40,307 nucleotides of DNA, from the NCBI GenBank assembly GCA_025451295.1, contig JANWKQ010000045.1, positions 1 through 40,307 of the forward strand, given 5' to 3'. The number at the start of each line of letters is the position of its first letter. Position 1 is the stretch's first letter. The translations under genes were made by a program, and so were the position numbers. This document shows, in pieces, positions 8,267-17,004 of this stretch. The DNA is from Flavobacteriales bacterium (GTDB lineage: Bacteria > Bacteroidota > Bacteroidia > CAIKAF01). The notes beneath the pieces were generated by a model. It was not told the origin of the DNA. It saw only the letters and a program-made list of their open reading frames with translations, and ran no database searches.

Positions 8267-9163
8267 ATGAATAAAAAAATCGTCCTTGCCGGTGGAACCG
8301 GTTTCGTTGGAAAATACCTGGAGAAAAAATTTACTGAAACGGGTTACAAGGTGATCATTATATCAAGACAACCTCTACACATTGAATGGAGTAATCAGGA
8401 TGAGATCATCGAAGCGTTGGAAGGAGCTGAGTTATTAATCAATCTTGCTGGGAAATCGGTGAATTGCAGATATAACCAGACGAACAAGGACGAAATCATG
8501 AATTCCCGTGTTCAAACCACGGAACAACTCGGCGAAGCGATTTTAAAGTGCAAGACCCCTCCCCCTCTCTGGATCAATTCAAGCACAGCCACCATTTATC
8601 GTCATGCGGAAGATCATGCTCAAACGGAAAGCACCGGAGAAATAGGAAAAGGATTTTCGGTGAGTGTTGCTACCGCCTGGGAAAAAACGTTTTTTAGTTT
8701 TAAGCTACCACAAACCCGCCAGGCTGCGTTGCGTATTGCGATTGTCCTTGGAAAAGATGGTGGCGTTATCGGCCCCTATACCAACCTTGTAAAATGGGGG
8801 CTTGGAGGAAAACAGGGAAGTGGAGATCAAAGATTCAGTTGGCTGCATATTGAAGATCTGTATCAGATCATTTTGTTTATTCAAAAGAATCCTATGTATC
8901 ATGGTGTTTTCAATTGCTCCTCGCCGAATCCGGTGATCAATTCGGAATTGATGCAAACCTTTCGAAAACTGATGAAACCAGTCTTTGGTTTACCTGCACC
9001 TAAGTGGATGTTGAAAATGGGAGCCGCTATGATCGGTACGGAAACTGAACTGATATTAAAAAGTCGTTGGGTGGTGCCGGAGAAATTATTAGGATTAGGT
9101 TTTGAATTTAAATATCCTCAACTGGAAGACGCATTGGAAGAAATACTTGACAAGAAAAAATGA
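8267..9163 (+). CDS. TIGR01777 family NAD(P)-binding epimerase (SDR family)
   Basis: An atypical extended SDR of 298 residues. The N-terminal dinucleotide-binding loop is VLAGGTGFVGKYL. LLINLAGKSVNCRYN follows, then the catalytic-region Ser/Thr in INSSTATIYRHAED, with Tyr in IYRH. The C-terminal DUF1731 part appears as SRWVVPEKLLGLGFEFKYP. Family members (E. coli YfcH, plant SulA-like proteins) are annotated as nucleoside-diphosphate-sugar epimerases, but the true substrate is unknown. Its stop overlaps the start of the next gene by 4 bases (ATGA), so the two are probably translated together. Confidence 0.88.
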   Translation: MNKKIVLAGGTGFVGKYLEKKFTETGYKVIIISRQPLHIEWSNQDEIIEALEGAELLINLAGKSVNCRYNQTNKDEIMNSRVQTTEQLGEAILKCKTPPPLWINSSTATIYRHAEDHAQTESTGEIGKGFSVSVATAWEKTFFSFKLPQTRQAALRIAIVLGKDGGVIGPYTNLVKWGLGGKQGSGDQRFSWLHIEDLYQIILFIQKNPMYHGVFNCSSPNPVINSELMQTFRKLMKPVFGLPAPKWMLKMGAAMIGTETELILKSRWVVPEKLLGLGFEFKYPQLEDALEEILDKKK

Positions 9164-9579
9164 AGAATTATGCTTTCATAATGATATTGCTTACAATAGG
9201 AATTTTGTCCTGTGGTTCAAAGAAAAAACCCGTCACCGGATGGAATTATGATGATCCCCAGGAAACTGCCTATTATTCATTGAAGATTCCTGATAAATCG
9301 AACATGAAGGATGATAGACAAAGAAAAATTGCATGGGAAAAGGATAAAAAGTATCATTATCTTGAATTCGGTACATTTACCACTGAAACAACCTGGAAAA
9401 TTTATGATTGGTTAGGGTATCATGGTTCCGATAGTCAATTGCCACCCCCATTGGTGGAAGAAAAATTTCCAGCTGAAAAAGCAACTTCCATAAATATATC
9501 ATCATTAGGAATGGGTAAATATATGGTCAGTTTCACGGCCATTGCAGAAGGTTGTAATTTTGAATTGACAATTGAATAA
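9160..9579 (+). CDS. Small lipoprotein of unknown function
   Basis: The 139-residue protein begins with a signal peptide ending in a lipobox, ILLTIGILSCGSKKK (Cys at about residue 18), so it should be a lipoprotein. The mature part is charged, with several Tyr and Trp residues (VTGWNYDDPQETAYY, TTWKIYDWLGYHGSD), and ends with a short beta-rich segment (KYMVSFTAIAEGCNFELTI). I do not recognise a family. The 4-base overlap with the epimerase gene and the 6-base gap to the DinB-like gene place it in the middle of a three-gene unit. Confidence 0.75.
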   Translation: MKNYAFIMILLTIGILSCGSKKKPVTGWNYDDPQETAYYSLKIPDKSNMKDDRQRKIAWEKDKKYHYLEFGTFTTETTWKIYDWLGYHGSDSQLPPPLVEEKFPAEKATSINISSLGMGKYMVSFTAIAEGCNFELTIE

Positions 9580-9585
9580 TAAAGT

Positions 9586-10122
9586 ATGAATATCAACGAA
9601 CAATATTTAATCAGCATCAAAAAAAGATTTCAGGATTATAAATCACTGGGAGAAAAGGCCATGGAACAACTGGACTATGATCTTCTTTTCAGGACACCAA
9701 ATCCCGGCTCCAATTCAATTGCAATTATCGTTCAGCATCTTTTCGGAAACATGATGAGTCGTTGGACGAATTTCCTTACAGAAGATGGTGAAAAGGAATG
9801 GAGAGATCGGGATGGAGAGTTTGAAGAAGATATTATTGAAAAGGAAGAATTAAAGGTGAAATGGAATGAAGGATGGGATTGTTTGTTCAATGCCCTGGAT
9901 TCTTTGAAGCCAGACCAATTAATGAATATTGTAAAGATACGTGGAGAAGAACATACAGTAATGGATGCCATTAATCGTCAGTTGGCGCATTATCCATATC
10001 ATGTTGGGCAGATTGTGTATGCGGCTAAATTATTGAAGGGTGAAGGGTTCAAGAGTTTATCGATACCGAAAGGAAAATCAAAAGAGTTTAATGCCGGGAT
10101 GATGGATGGTGGGAAGAAGTAA
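9586..10122 (+). CDS. DinB-like DUF1572 family protein
   Basis: A 178-residue, mostly helical cytoplasmic protein. Features of the DinB/DUF1572 four-helix bundle are visible: PNPGSNSIAIIVQHLFGNMM near residue 38, with the first metal-type His, and NRQLAHYPYHVGQIVYAAKLL near residue 130, with the paired His residues of the C-terminal helix. DinB-superfamily members often bind a divalent metal, and some act as thiol-dependent transferases, but this subfamily has no assigned reaction. It follows the lipoprotein gene by 6 bases. Family assignment is fairly secure; function is unknown. Confidence 0.85.
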   Translation: MNINEQYLISIKKRFQDYKSLGEKAMEQLDYDLLFRTPNPGSNSIAIIVQHLFGNMMSRWTNFLTEDGEKEWRDRDGEFEEDIIEKEELKVKWNEGWDCLFNALDSLKPDQLMNIVKIRGEEHTVMDAINRQLAHYPYHVGQIVYAAKLLKGEGFKSLSIPKGKSKEFNAGMMDGGKK

Positions 10123-10151
10123 AGTTTTAAGTACACTGTTTGTTGTATGTG

Positions 10152-10176
10152 GAATGGCTCGACAGGCTCACCATTC
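10152..10176. repeat. REP-like palindromic element
   Basis: GAATGG (10152–10157) and CCATTC (10171–10176) form a perfect 6-bp stem around CTCGACAGGCTCA. The reverse complement core TGAGCCTGTCGAGCCA resembles the widespread TGAGC-TTGTCGAA type of REP sequence found between bacterial genes. It sits in the 80-base gap between the DUF1572 gene and the L,D-transpeptidase gene. Only one copy is visible in this window. Confidence 0.5.
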
Positions 10177-10202
10177 TGAGCAATTTCTAGGAATAACCCG
10201 AA

Positions 10203-10628
10203 ATGAAAATAGACTCCATATTAATTATTAAGCACCAACGTCTGCTCCATTTAAAAAGCGGGGATACAATCATTAAAACCTATACCATTGCTTTAGGAAA
10301 AGAACCTTTGGGCGCCAAACAATTTGAAGGAGACAATAAAACACCGGAAGGGGAATACATTATCTACAATAAATCAACCCAAAGTGAATTCTATAAAAGT
10401 CTTGGAATTTCTTATCCTAATGAAGCTGAAAAAGAGTTCGCCGCCAACATGAATAAAAGTGCCGGAGGGCAAATTCGTATCCACGGTTTTAAAAATGATT
10501 TTATGGGTGATCAGGAAGCAGGCAAGAAAGAAGATTGGACTGCTGGTTGTATAGCAGTAACGAATCAAGAAATGGATGAGATCTATGAGTGGATAGAGGT
10601 AGGAACCAGAATTTATATTGAGTCTTAA
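10203..10628 (+). CDS. L,D-transpeptidase (YkuD) family protein without visible signal peptide
   Basis: A 141-residue protein made of little more than the catalytic domain. It has the substrate-side TIALGKEPLGAKQFEGD and KTPEGEY, the catalytic His in IRIHGFKN (His94) and the nucleophile in DWTAGCIAVTN (Cys116). The family cross-links peptidoglycan 3-3 or attaches proteins to it in the periplasm. Here the N-terminus (MKIDSILIIKHQRLLHLKSG) already looks like the first beta strands and shows no signal sequence. Either export uses another route, the start is wrong, or the enzyme acts elsewhere. The catalytic residues are intact. Confidence 0.88.
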   Translation: MKIDSILIIKHQRLLHLKSGDTIIKTYTIALGKEPLGAKQFEGDNKTPEGEYIIYNKSTQSEFYKSLGISYPNEAEKEFAANMNKSAGGQIRIHGFKNDFMGDQEAGKKEDWTAGCIAVTNQEMDEIYEWIEVGTRIYIES

Positions 10629-10666
10629 ACCTTTTCTATGTATCTTGGTCAAACCAAAAAAGAGTT

Positions 10667-11533
10667 ATGAAAAGGATTTCTGTATTTTTAATGGTCCCTC
10701 TCCTCTTATTGTTGGCTTCCTGCGATGCCCAACCCGGCAAAGGAACACCCGATTATACCATCCAATACGATACCATCAGCGGGGTTGATCCTAATCTGCT
10801 TAGTCTCGATATCTATAATAGCGGGATCACAGGTCCTGCCCCTGTAGTGATTTGGATCCATGGTGGTGGCTGGGCAATAGGAGATAAACTAAACAGCCTG
10901 GAATTTAAAGAAAACTTGTGCAAGACGCATGGATATATCCTGGTAAGCATTAACTACCGTCTTTCGGGTGGTGGGGTTCTGCATCCAACCCATGCGCAGG
11001 ATGTGGCGAAGGCCGTTGCCTGGGTTTACAACAACATAAACGGATACGGTGGTGATAATACCCGAATTGCCGTGATGGGTCATAGCGCTGGTGGACACCT
11101 GGCGGCGCTGATTTGTACAGATGAAACTTATTTACAGGCAGAAGGACTTGATCTAAATATTATTTCCGGTTGTGGAAGTTTTGATACAGATGCATACAAT
11201 ATAGGCTATGCAATGGCCAATGGCAATGAGGACAACAGTATTTATCTGAATGCGTTTACATCCAATCCATCGGTATGGGATAATGCTTCTCCTGCATTTT
11301 ATGTAACACCGGGTAAAAACATTCCATCAAAATTCCTGTTTGCCAGAAGAGGTGGTACTGTGCGTCAACAGATCTGTTATGCATTTTCGGATTCGCTGAA
11401 TGCATCGGGAATAAGTACTACGATCATCGACGCAACGTCACTGACGCATGAACAGGTAAATGACAGGATCGGGGCGAATAATGATCAAATTATGACGGAT
11501 GCTGTGATCTCATTTTTACAATCTGTATTTTAG
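10667..11533 (+). CDS. Lipoprotein alpha/beta hydrolase (esterase/BD-FAE-like)
   Basis: A 288-residue predicted lipoprotein (LLLLLASCDAQ, Cys19) with an alpha/beta-hydrolase fold of the HSL/BD-FAE type. It shows the oxyanion-hole motif IWIHGGGW (His65–Gly68), NYRLSGG, and the nucleophile elbow MGHSAGGHLAAL (Ser140). A late His (SLTHEQVND, His261) is the likely catalytic base. At the usual position of the acid, the region FLFARRGGTVRQQ contains no Asp or Glu, which is unusual. It probably cleaves acyl esters at the cell envelope; the substrate is unknown. It lies 6 bases before the head-GIN gene and is likely co-transcribed with it. Confidence 0.85.
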   Translation: MKRISVFLMVPLLLLLASCDAQPGKGTPDYTIQYDTISGVDPNLLSLDIYNSGITGPAPVVIWIHGGGWAIGDKLNSLEFKENLCKTHGYILVSINYRLSGGGVLHPTHAQDVAKAVAWVYNNINGYGGDNTRIAVMGHSAGGHLAALICTDETYLQAEGLDLNIISGCGSFDTDAYNIGYAMANGNEDNSIYLNAFTSNPSVWDNASPAFYVTPGKNIPSKFLFARRGGTVRQQICYAFSDSLNASGISTTIIDATSLTHEQVNDRIGANNDQIMTDAVISFLQSVF

Positions 11534-11539
11534 CCTGTC

Positions 11540-12250
11540 ATGAAAAAGATTATTGCATTTTGTATTCTATCACTCTTACTTTATTCCTGTGCAACAGAAA
11601 TTGCGGGTGATGGTGCTATCTCTACTCAAACCTATACACCGGTTACAAACTTTACCAAAGTTTCTGTTGATCATGATATTGATGTAACCATCACCCAGGG
11701 CGCTCAAAAAGCAGTTCATATTACGGGTTACGACAACCTGTTGGAACATGTAAAAATAACGGCGAGTGGTGGCGTACTCCGGATTGGCATGGACAATGAG
11801 AATACGTACACCAATATGAATTTAACTGCGATTGTTGTTATCCCATCCATTACAGAAGTGAGTGCTACGCATGCAGGCAATATTTCGATAGAGACATTTC
11901 CTGCAATTTCCAGTCTTACACTCAATACCTCCGGGTCGGGTAATATTATTACCATGTCCGGTTTAAGTATGAGTACACTCGCTGCACATATTACAAATAC
12001 CGGTTCGGTAACCGTCAGTGGAAGTGTGGACCAACAGACGATTGATATTACCGGTTCAGGAAACTATGATGCCTTCGATCTTTTTTCCAATACGACTACG
12101 GTTAACTGCATTGGCAGTGGAGATGCATCGGTGAATGCGAAGATCCTGCTGGATGCTACCATTATCGGAAGCGGAAATATCCTTTATAAAAGATATCCGG
12201 AGATCCAAAGTACAATAACTGGTTCAGGTATCCTGATCGATTCAAATTAA
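11540..12250 (+). CDS. Head-GIN domain (DUF2807) lipoprotein
   Basis: A 236-residue predicted lipoprotein (CILSLLLYSCAT) followed by a DUF2807 beta-helix-like domain. It starts with the typical FTKVSVDHDIDVTITQG and has rung-like repeats built around GSGN/GSGD (NTSGSGNI, DITGSGNY, NCIGSGDA, TIIGSGNI, TITGSGIL). The family is common in Bacteroidota as surface or periplasmic 'putative auto-transporter adhesin, head GIN' proteins and is often multicopy. Function is unproven. It follows the hydrolase gene with a 6-base gap. Confidence 0.88.
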   Translation: MKKIIAFCILSLLLYSCATEIAGDGAISTQTYTPVTNFTKVSVDHDIDVTITQGAQKAVHITGYDNLLEHVKITASGGVLRIGMDNENTYTNMNLTAIVVIPSITEVSATHAGNISIETFPAISSLTLNTSGSGNIITMSGLSMSTLAAHITNTGSVTVSGSVDQQTIDITGSGNYDAFDLFSNTTTVNCIGSGDASVNAKILLDATIIGSGNILYKRYPEIQSTITGSGILIDSN

Positions 12251-12285
12251 GTCCGGCCAGGGACAGAAACTAAACCGTATGGCCC

Positions 12286-12339
12286 CCTGTGGCCCCTGCA
12301 GAACTTGGGTTTGCACTGCGAAAGCCTTAGCTCCACAGG
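12286..12339. repeat. Wide inverted repeat in GC-rich gap before yidC
   Basis: CCTGTGG (12286–12292) and CCACAGG (12333–12339) are exact inverted copies 40 bases apart, inside a GC-rich stretch that differs in base composition from its flanks. A second small hairpin, GTCC/GGAC, lies at 12251–12264 right after the head-GIN stop. It may be a decayed interspersed repeat or a weak terminator. Confidence 0.3.
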
Positions 12340-12406
12340 CCCGCAGGTCACCTATTAATAAACCCAAAAAAGCAAGATCTGCCCTTCTATTGAGTGCTTT
12401 AAATCT

Positions 12407-12414
12407 TATCTTTG
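12407..12414 (+). promoter_or_regulatory. Candidate -7 promoter box for yidC
   Basis: TATCTTTG, a full match to the Bacteroidota TAnnTTTG -7 consensus, lies 19 bases before the yidC ATG. The spacing gives the short leader common in this phylum. No strong -33 TTTG is visible. Confidence 0.55.
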
Positions 12415-12433
12415 CCCACTATTTATTTGAGGA

Positions 12434-14416
12434 ATGAAAGATAAAAAAACGCTTATTGGTATTGGTCTCATTGTGGTGATCATGATCGTTTGGGGGATAT
12501 GGATGCAGCCAAGCAAAGAAGAACGTCAACGTGAAGCCGCCATAAAAAAACATGCATTAGACAGTACCAACGCTGCAAACAGGGAAAAATTCATTCAGGA
12601 TTCGATCGAACTTGTAAAGGCGAATTTACCGGATACCAATGCAATCATTAAAGATTCGGCGATTCTCAACCTGCCGGATAGCATACAGGAAATTGTATTG
12701 GATAGCATTAAACTCGCCAATGCAAAAAATACCATGGGTGCTTTTGCATCAAATGCGACTGGTGAAAGCAGACTGATTACGGTTGAAACAGAAAAATTCC
12801 TTCTCACCTTTAACACCAAAGGTGGAAATATTCATCGTGCTCAACTAATAGGACACCAGAGTTATAAAAGTCGTTTCGTTGATAAGAAAAAAGACACGCT
12901 GGATCTTTTTATTCCGGAGGAATCAGGATTTAATACCTATCTATCCACGGAAGGAAAAAGTGCAGAAAGTAACATCCTTTTCTTCACTACAAATGCTAAA
13001 AGCACCAAAATAAAAGGCAGCGAAACTACCAAGCTCAGTTTTAAAATCTTTGCGAATAACGATAGCAGTAAATATCTCGAATATGTATATACCATTTCCG
13101 GAAATGATTATATGATCAATTTCGACGTGAATATGGTTGGTTTGGATAAAGTAATTGATCCGGGGGTAAATGAACTTCCATTTACATGGACCATGGGCTG
13201 CCCTTCGCAAGAACATAAGGTTTCGAAAGAAAGGGAAAATTCCAATATCTACTATAGTGATATGGAGGGGGAGGTTAGACAGGTAAAGGGTGGTGTAAAA
13301 GGAGTAAAAGACAGAGAAATAAAATTTCCGCTAAAATGGGTTTCGTTTAAACAACAATTCTTTTCGGCGGCTCTCATTCCAAATAATGGTTTCCCTGGCA
13401 ACATGTATACCATGTCGACCATACCGGGATTAAAGGATGACGCCAACAAAAAATTTGAAGCAGAACTGGCTATTCCGTATAACTATGCTCCGAAAGAATC
13501 TTTCCAGATGAGAATGTACCTGGGTACCAATCACCGGAACACTTTAAAATCTTATCATATTGGTTTGGCTAAACAAATCGACATTGGGCAATTCTTTTTG
13601 ATTGAATGGATCAACCTGGGTGTAATTGAGGTATTTAATTTCTTTGCCAAAGCAGGAATGAATTATGGCATCATCATCATCATGCTTACCCTTATTATTA
13701 AGCTGATCACTATGCCGCTGATCTATAAAACATTTGTATCATCCGCAAAAATGAGATTGCTTAAGCCAGATATTGATGCATTAGGTGAAAAATTCAAGCC
13801 TGAAGAAGCCATGCAGAAACAGCAGGCAGTGATGCAACTCTACCGAAAGGCAGGAGTGAGTCCATTGAGTGGTTGTATTCCTGCATTATTACAAATGCCG
13901 ATCTTATTTGCGATGATCGCCTTTTTCCCGGCAGCATTTGAATTACGCCAGCAGGGATTGTTATGGGCCAATGACCTTACCACCTATGATTCAATTCTTG
14001 ATCTACCATTTAATATACCTGCATACGGAAGTCATGTTAGTTTATTTGCCTTATTGATGACGATCACCACAATCTTCTATACAAAAATGAACAGTAGTCA
14101 GATGACGGCAACCGGAGGGATCCAGGCACAACAAATGAAGATCATGATGTACCTGATGCCTGTGGTATTTCTTATCTTCCTGAACAGCTACAGTGCGGCA
14201 TTGAGTTATTATTATTTCCTGAGTAACCTGATCAGTATTTTATTGATGTTGTTCATCCGGAGATTTATGATCGACGAGAAAAAACTGCATTCCCAGATAG
14301 AAGAGAATAAAAAGAAAACACCGAAGAAATCGAAATGGATGGGAAGAATGGAAGAGATCCAGAAGGCGAGACAGGAACAACTCAGACAACAGCAGAAAGG
14401 TGGAAAGAAAAAATAA
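12434..14416 (+). CDS. yidC: Membrane protein insertase YidC
   Basis: YidC inserts and folds inner-membrane proteins, alone or with SecYEG. The 660-residue protein has an N-terminal membrane segment (IGIGLIVVIMIVWGIWMQPS) and a large periplasmic beta domain (about residues 110–370, starting near ITVETEKFLLTFNTKGGNI). The conserved five-helix Oxa1 core starts near residue 400 (GIIIIMLTLIIKLITMPL), with SPLSGCIPALLQMPILFAM and the terminal YYYFLSNLISI. The tail after residue 620 is very basic (KKTPKKSKWMGRMEEIQKAR and beyond), typical for ribosome contact. It has its own TATCTTTG promoter box. The gene is intact. Confidence 0.97.
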   Translation: MKDKKTLIGIGLIVVIMIVWGIWMQPSKEERQREAAIKKHALDSTNAANREKFIQDSIELVKANLPDTNAIIKDSAILNLPDSIQEIVLDSIKLANAKNTMGAFASNATGESRLITVETEKFLLTFNTKGGNIHRAQLIGHQSYKSRFVDKKKDTLDLFIPEESGFNTYLSTEGKSAESNILFFTTNAKSTKIKGSETTKLSFKIFANNDSSKYLEYVYTISGNDYMINFDVNMVGLDKVIDPGVNELPFTWTMGCPSQEHKVSKERENSNIYYSDMEGEVRQVKGGVKGVKDREIKFPLKWVSFKQQFFSAALIPNNGFPGNMYTMSTIPGLKDDANKKFEAELAIPYNYAPKESFQMRMYLGTNHRNTLKSYHIGLAKQIDIGQFFLIEWINLGVIEVFNFFAKAGMNYGIIIIMLTLIIKLITMPLIYKTFVSSAKMRLLKPDIDALGEKFKPEEAMQKQQAVMQLYRKAGVSPLSGCIPALLQMPILFAMIAFFPAAFELRQQGLLWANDLTTYDSILDLPFNIPAYGSHVSLFALLMTITTIFYTKMNSSQMTATGGIQAQQMKIMMYLMPVVFLIFLNSYSAALSYYYFLSNLISILLMLFIRRFMIDEKKLHSQIEENKKKTPKKSKWMGRMEEIQKARQEQLRQQQKGGKKK

Positions 14417-14476
14417 CCAATCTTAAACAATGACTAACACCCGTTGGGATAGTTGGTGATCCTGGTTCAAAGCATT

Positions 14477-14496
14477 ATTCCCCTGAAAAGGGGAAT
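14477..14496. terminator. Hairpin between convergent yidC and discoidin-like gene
   Basis: ATTCCCC (14477–14483) pairs perfectly with GGGGAAT (14490–14496) around TGAAAA. It sits between two convergent stops and could serve both strands, though neither side has a long T-run. Confidence 0.55.
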
Positions 14497-14500
14497 CTCC

Positions 14501-16015
14501 TCAATAACTTATCTGCATATCCAATAGCCCATCAATTGTCAACTGCGTTTTTGTAATGGTGGCTTTTGCAGACCCTGTTCTTGTTTTTGGGGAGGAAGAT
14601 TTACCATCGATTGATGTTGTTTCGATGATTCTATACCTCACATTTAATACGATCTGTTCTGCATTTTTTGAAGCTACCTTAAAATCACCATTTATCTTTT
14701 TTTGTGAACCAATGAAGCTTGATTTTTTACCCATGGTGATGGTGGTCGAGGTTACCATAGCATCCCAGCTTCCGTTTGAACGAAACACAATGGAACTTCG
14801 CTGAGCTACTTTCTTGTCTATATATTCTGAGGATATCTCATTTGGGTTGATCACTTTGATCGTATCCGTATTCAACAAAGTATATTCAAATGCATAAGAG
14901 ATCTGGTTGTTGAGAATTGCTTTGATCGGCGTATTGGCCAGCGAGTCTTTGAGTCTGTCTGCACGCAGATACATAGAGTCCGGTTCGATGGAATACCATC
15001 TCGCTCCGTCGAAGCCTTGTATCTCGCTGATGGCACCATTCGGATTTCCGGGTCCAAACTTATAAAAGCTGAGAGTTAAAGTTCTGGCCACAAAGGGTTC
15101 GGTCATCTTAAATTCGTTGAGTCCGGTTTTTAATGTATAACGTTGTTCTTTCTTTCCGTTGATTTGAAAACCAACATCCATTGTGGTTCCATAATTCAAA
15201 AATTCGGTGGGTCCGGTAAAGAAACGGATCTTTGTAAAAGGTGTAAATTCAGGAAAAGTAAAGATGAGTTTACCTTCACCGCCTGCCTTGAACCATTGGG
15301 TGGAAGTTGATGTATTTCCATCAAAAACATAATGGCGTTCATCCGGATTTAAATTATAGGCACATTGAACAATCGCCTTACGAACGGGTAAAGACCTTAC
15401 TGGCATTTTTTTACCTGTCTTGTCGTAAAATTCTATTTCAGCAATGCCAAATGATTTACTGTTATACCGCGTAATAATATTTTTTTTTGTAACCTGCGTT
15501 TTACTGGTCGAATCATTCAGGATCGGAAGCATGACTTCGTTGATCCCATCGGTTTCACCTGCAACGATTTTAAGCTTTTTAAAATCCCTGGGCAGATTAA
15601 TGGGTGATCCTGAGGAAAAATTCCCATAAAGGGAGTCGTTCACATAAATGGAGACGGTCATGATCTTGGCCATGATCATATCGTTTGCAATAAAGACCTT
15701 ACAAGTGGCAGCAGGAATGGCATTAAGTTCCATGATCACATATTCACCGGTATTCAATCCGGTGCCGCTGCTCCACCAGGTATCCATTTTGCCATCCATC
15801 AAGGCAAAAGTTCCGAATTTCTCAGAAGGTTCACGTTGTGAGCTGGTATAGATAAAGGTTGGGTACAGGTTGTTATCAGGTCCTTTTTCTATATACTTAT
15901 TGTAAAATGCAGTATCCAGCTCGGGCTGCAGGTTTTCGATCTTCGTTTTTAACGGACTTCCACAACTTATAAGCACTAACCCGGTGAATAAATAAATGGC
16001 ACAAAATCTGTACAT
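14501..16015 (-). CDS. Lipoprotein with discoidin (F5/8 type C)-like domains
   Basis: A 504-residue predicted lipoprotein (FTGLVLISCGSPL, Cys about residue 19). The N-terminal third resembles a coagulation-factor-5/8 C (discoidin) carbohydrate-binding module, with FALMDGKMDTWWSSGTG and YVIMELNAIPAATCKVFI. A second module of the same kind seems to start near residue 220 (HYVFDGNTSTSTQWFKAGG). The C-terminal 120 residues are a beta domain of unknown type. It probably binds glycans or another surface ligand; no catalytic motif is visible. It is transcribed alone and convergent with yidC. The family call is by motif only. Confidence 0.65.
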   Translation of the reverse strand: MYRFCAIYLFTGLVLISCGSPLKTKIENLQPELDTAFYNKYIEKGPDNNLYPTFIYTSSQREPSEKFGTFALMDGKMDTWWSSGTGLNTGEYVIMELNAIPAATCKVFIANDMIMAKIMTVSIYVNDSLYGNFSSGSPINLPRDFKKLKIVAGETDGINEVMLPILNDSTSKTQVTKKNIITRYNSKSFGIAEIEFYDKTGKKMPVRSLPVRKAIVQCAYNLNPDERHYVFDGNTSTSTQWFKAGGEGKLIFTFPEFTPFTKIRFFTGPTEFLNYGTTMDVGFQINGKKEQRYTLKTGLNEFKMTEPFVARTLTLSFYKFGPGNPNGAISEIQGFDGARWYSIEPDSMYLRADRLKDSLANTPIKAILNNQISYAFEYTLLNTDTIKVINPNEISSEYIDKKVAQRSSIVFRSNGSWDAMVTSTTITMGKKSSFIGSQKKINGDFKVASKNAEQIVLNVRYRIIETTSIDGKSSSPKTRTGSAKATITKTQLTIDGLLDMQISY

Positions 16016-16059
16016 AGTACCAGTAAGTTCTAATTTAGCACTAATATATTATAAAAATC

Positions 16060-16848
16060 ATGAAAATTCTCCTGTTTGCTTCATCTTTACTTTTAATTAA
16101 CTGTTCTGCCAACCGGAATATAAAAGAAAAGACTAATGTAAATACGCAGTATAATGTAGCGGAGATCGACACTCCCGAAATAAAAGTCGATGAGAACTAC
16201 CTGCTGGGAATGTTTGATCCGGCCACTCATGCGGATTTTGTGGCCATCAAGCAGGAGCATACCACCAAAAGCAGTGCCTACCTGAGAAAGGATACATATA
16301 CAGCTTTTGTTGCCATGCATGAAGCCGCAAAAAAAGAGGGGATAACACTCACGATCGTTTCAGCCACCAGGAATTTTTCTGCCCAGAAAGGAATATGGGA
16401 ATCCAAGTGGACTGGCGGTACCAAAGTCTCTGGGATGGATCTGTCACAATCTATTAAAGATACCATTGAGCGGGCCAAATATATTTTACTCTACAGTTCC
16501 ATGCCGGGCACAAGCCGTCATCATTGGGGGACGGATATTGACATCAATAATTTGAATGATGACTACTTTTTAAGTGGGCAAGGTAAAAAGGAGTATGAAT
16601 GGCTCACCCTGCATGCAGCTGAATATGGATTTTGCCAGCCTTATTCCAAAAAAGGTACGGATCGTGAAACCGGTTACGAGGAAGAAAAATGGCATTGGAG
16701 TTATATGCCAGTATCAGGTCAGCTTATCAAGCAATACGAGGCTTTGGTTACTTATGATAAGATCAAAGGATTTAAAGGAAGTGGAACCGGAAAAGTGATA
16801 GATGTGATTAAAAATTATGTGTTGGGAATTGCTTCGAAGTGTAAATAG
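16060..16848 (+). CDS. M15 family D-alanyl-D-alanine carboxypeptidase-like lipoprotein
   Basis: A 262-residue predicted lipoprotein (LLLINCSAN, Cys15) with a VanY/M15 zinc peptidase domain. The zinc motif SRHHWGTDID supplies His154 and Asp161, and EEKWHWSY supplies His212 with the catalytic Glu209 just before it. LTIVSATRNFSAQKGIW contains the substrate Arg of the family (S-A-T-R). Members trim D-Ala from peptidoglycan stem peptides or cross-bridges in the periplasm. All expected catalytic residues are present. It is divergent from the discoidin-like gene with a 44-base intergenic region. Confidence 0.9.
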   Translation: MKILLFASSLLLINCSANRNIKEKTNVNTQYNVAEIDTPEIKVDENYLLGMFDPATHADFVAIKQEHTTKSSAYLRKDTYTAFVAMHEAAKKEGITLTIVSATRNFSAQKGIWESKWTGGTKVSGMDLSQSIKDTIERAKYILLYSSMPGTSRHHWGTDIDINNLNDDYFLSGQGKKEYEWLTLHAAEYGFCQPYSKKGTDRETGYEEEKWHWSYMPVSGQLIKQYEALVTYDKIKGFKGSGTGKVIDVIKNYVLGIASKCK

Positions 16849-16860
16849 AATTTGAAGCTT

Positions 16861-16965
16861 TATCCCGTCCTCCGCTTTACTCCTCGCCATTCACATAAGC
16901 AATACTAGCACAAGAAGGAACTTCGTTCCTGCGGGTATCGCTACGGCCGGGGCTATGCGGCGGCC
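16861..16965 (-). repeat. Interspersed GC-rich hairpin element, copy 1
   Basis: Read on the minus strand, the element starts TAGCCCCGGCCGTAGCG, passes the perfect hairpin GGAAC-GAA-GTTCC (16917–16929) and ends TAAAGCGGAGGACGGGATA. The start (C-C-C-G…TAGCG) and end (AGCGGA…CGGGA) match the layout of elements at 31302–31375 and 30112–30193. Similar elements occur between genes in many Bacteroidota genomes (from memory, not searched). Confidence 0.6.
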
Positions 16966-17004
16966 ACATGAAATGTCGTTTTTTGTATATTTGAATTTCA
17001 GAAT

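Noticed and set aside
12251-12433. Gap before yidC as a structured RNA or riboswitch
   Set aside because: It has short inverted repeats but no recognisable conserved core; the yidC -7 box lies after it, so it would not be in the yidC leader.
16986-16993. TATATTTG as the promoter of the gene at 17005
   Set aside because: It is only 12 bases from the ATG, leaving an implausibly short leader, and has no -33 partner; recorded only in the gene entry.
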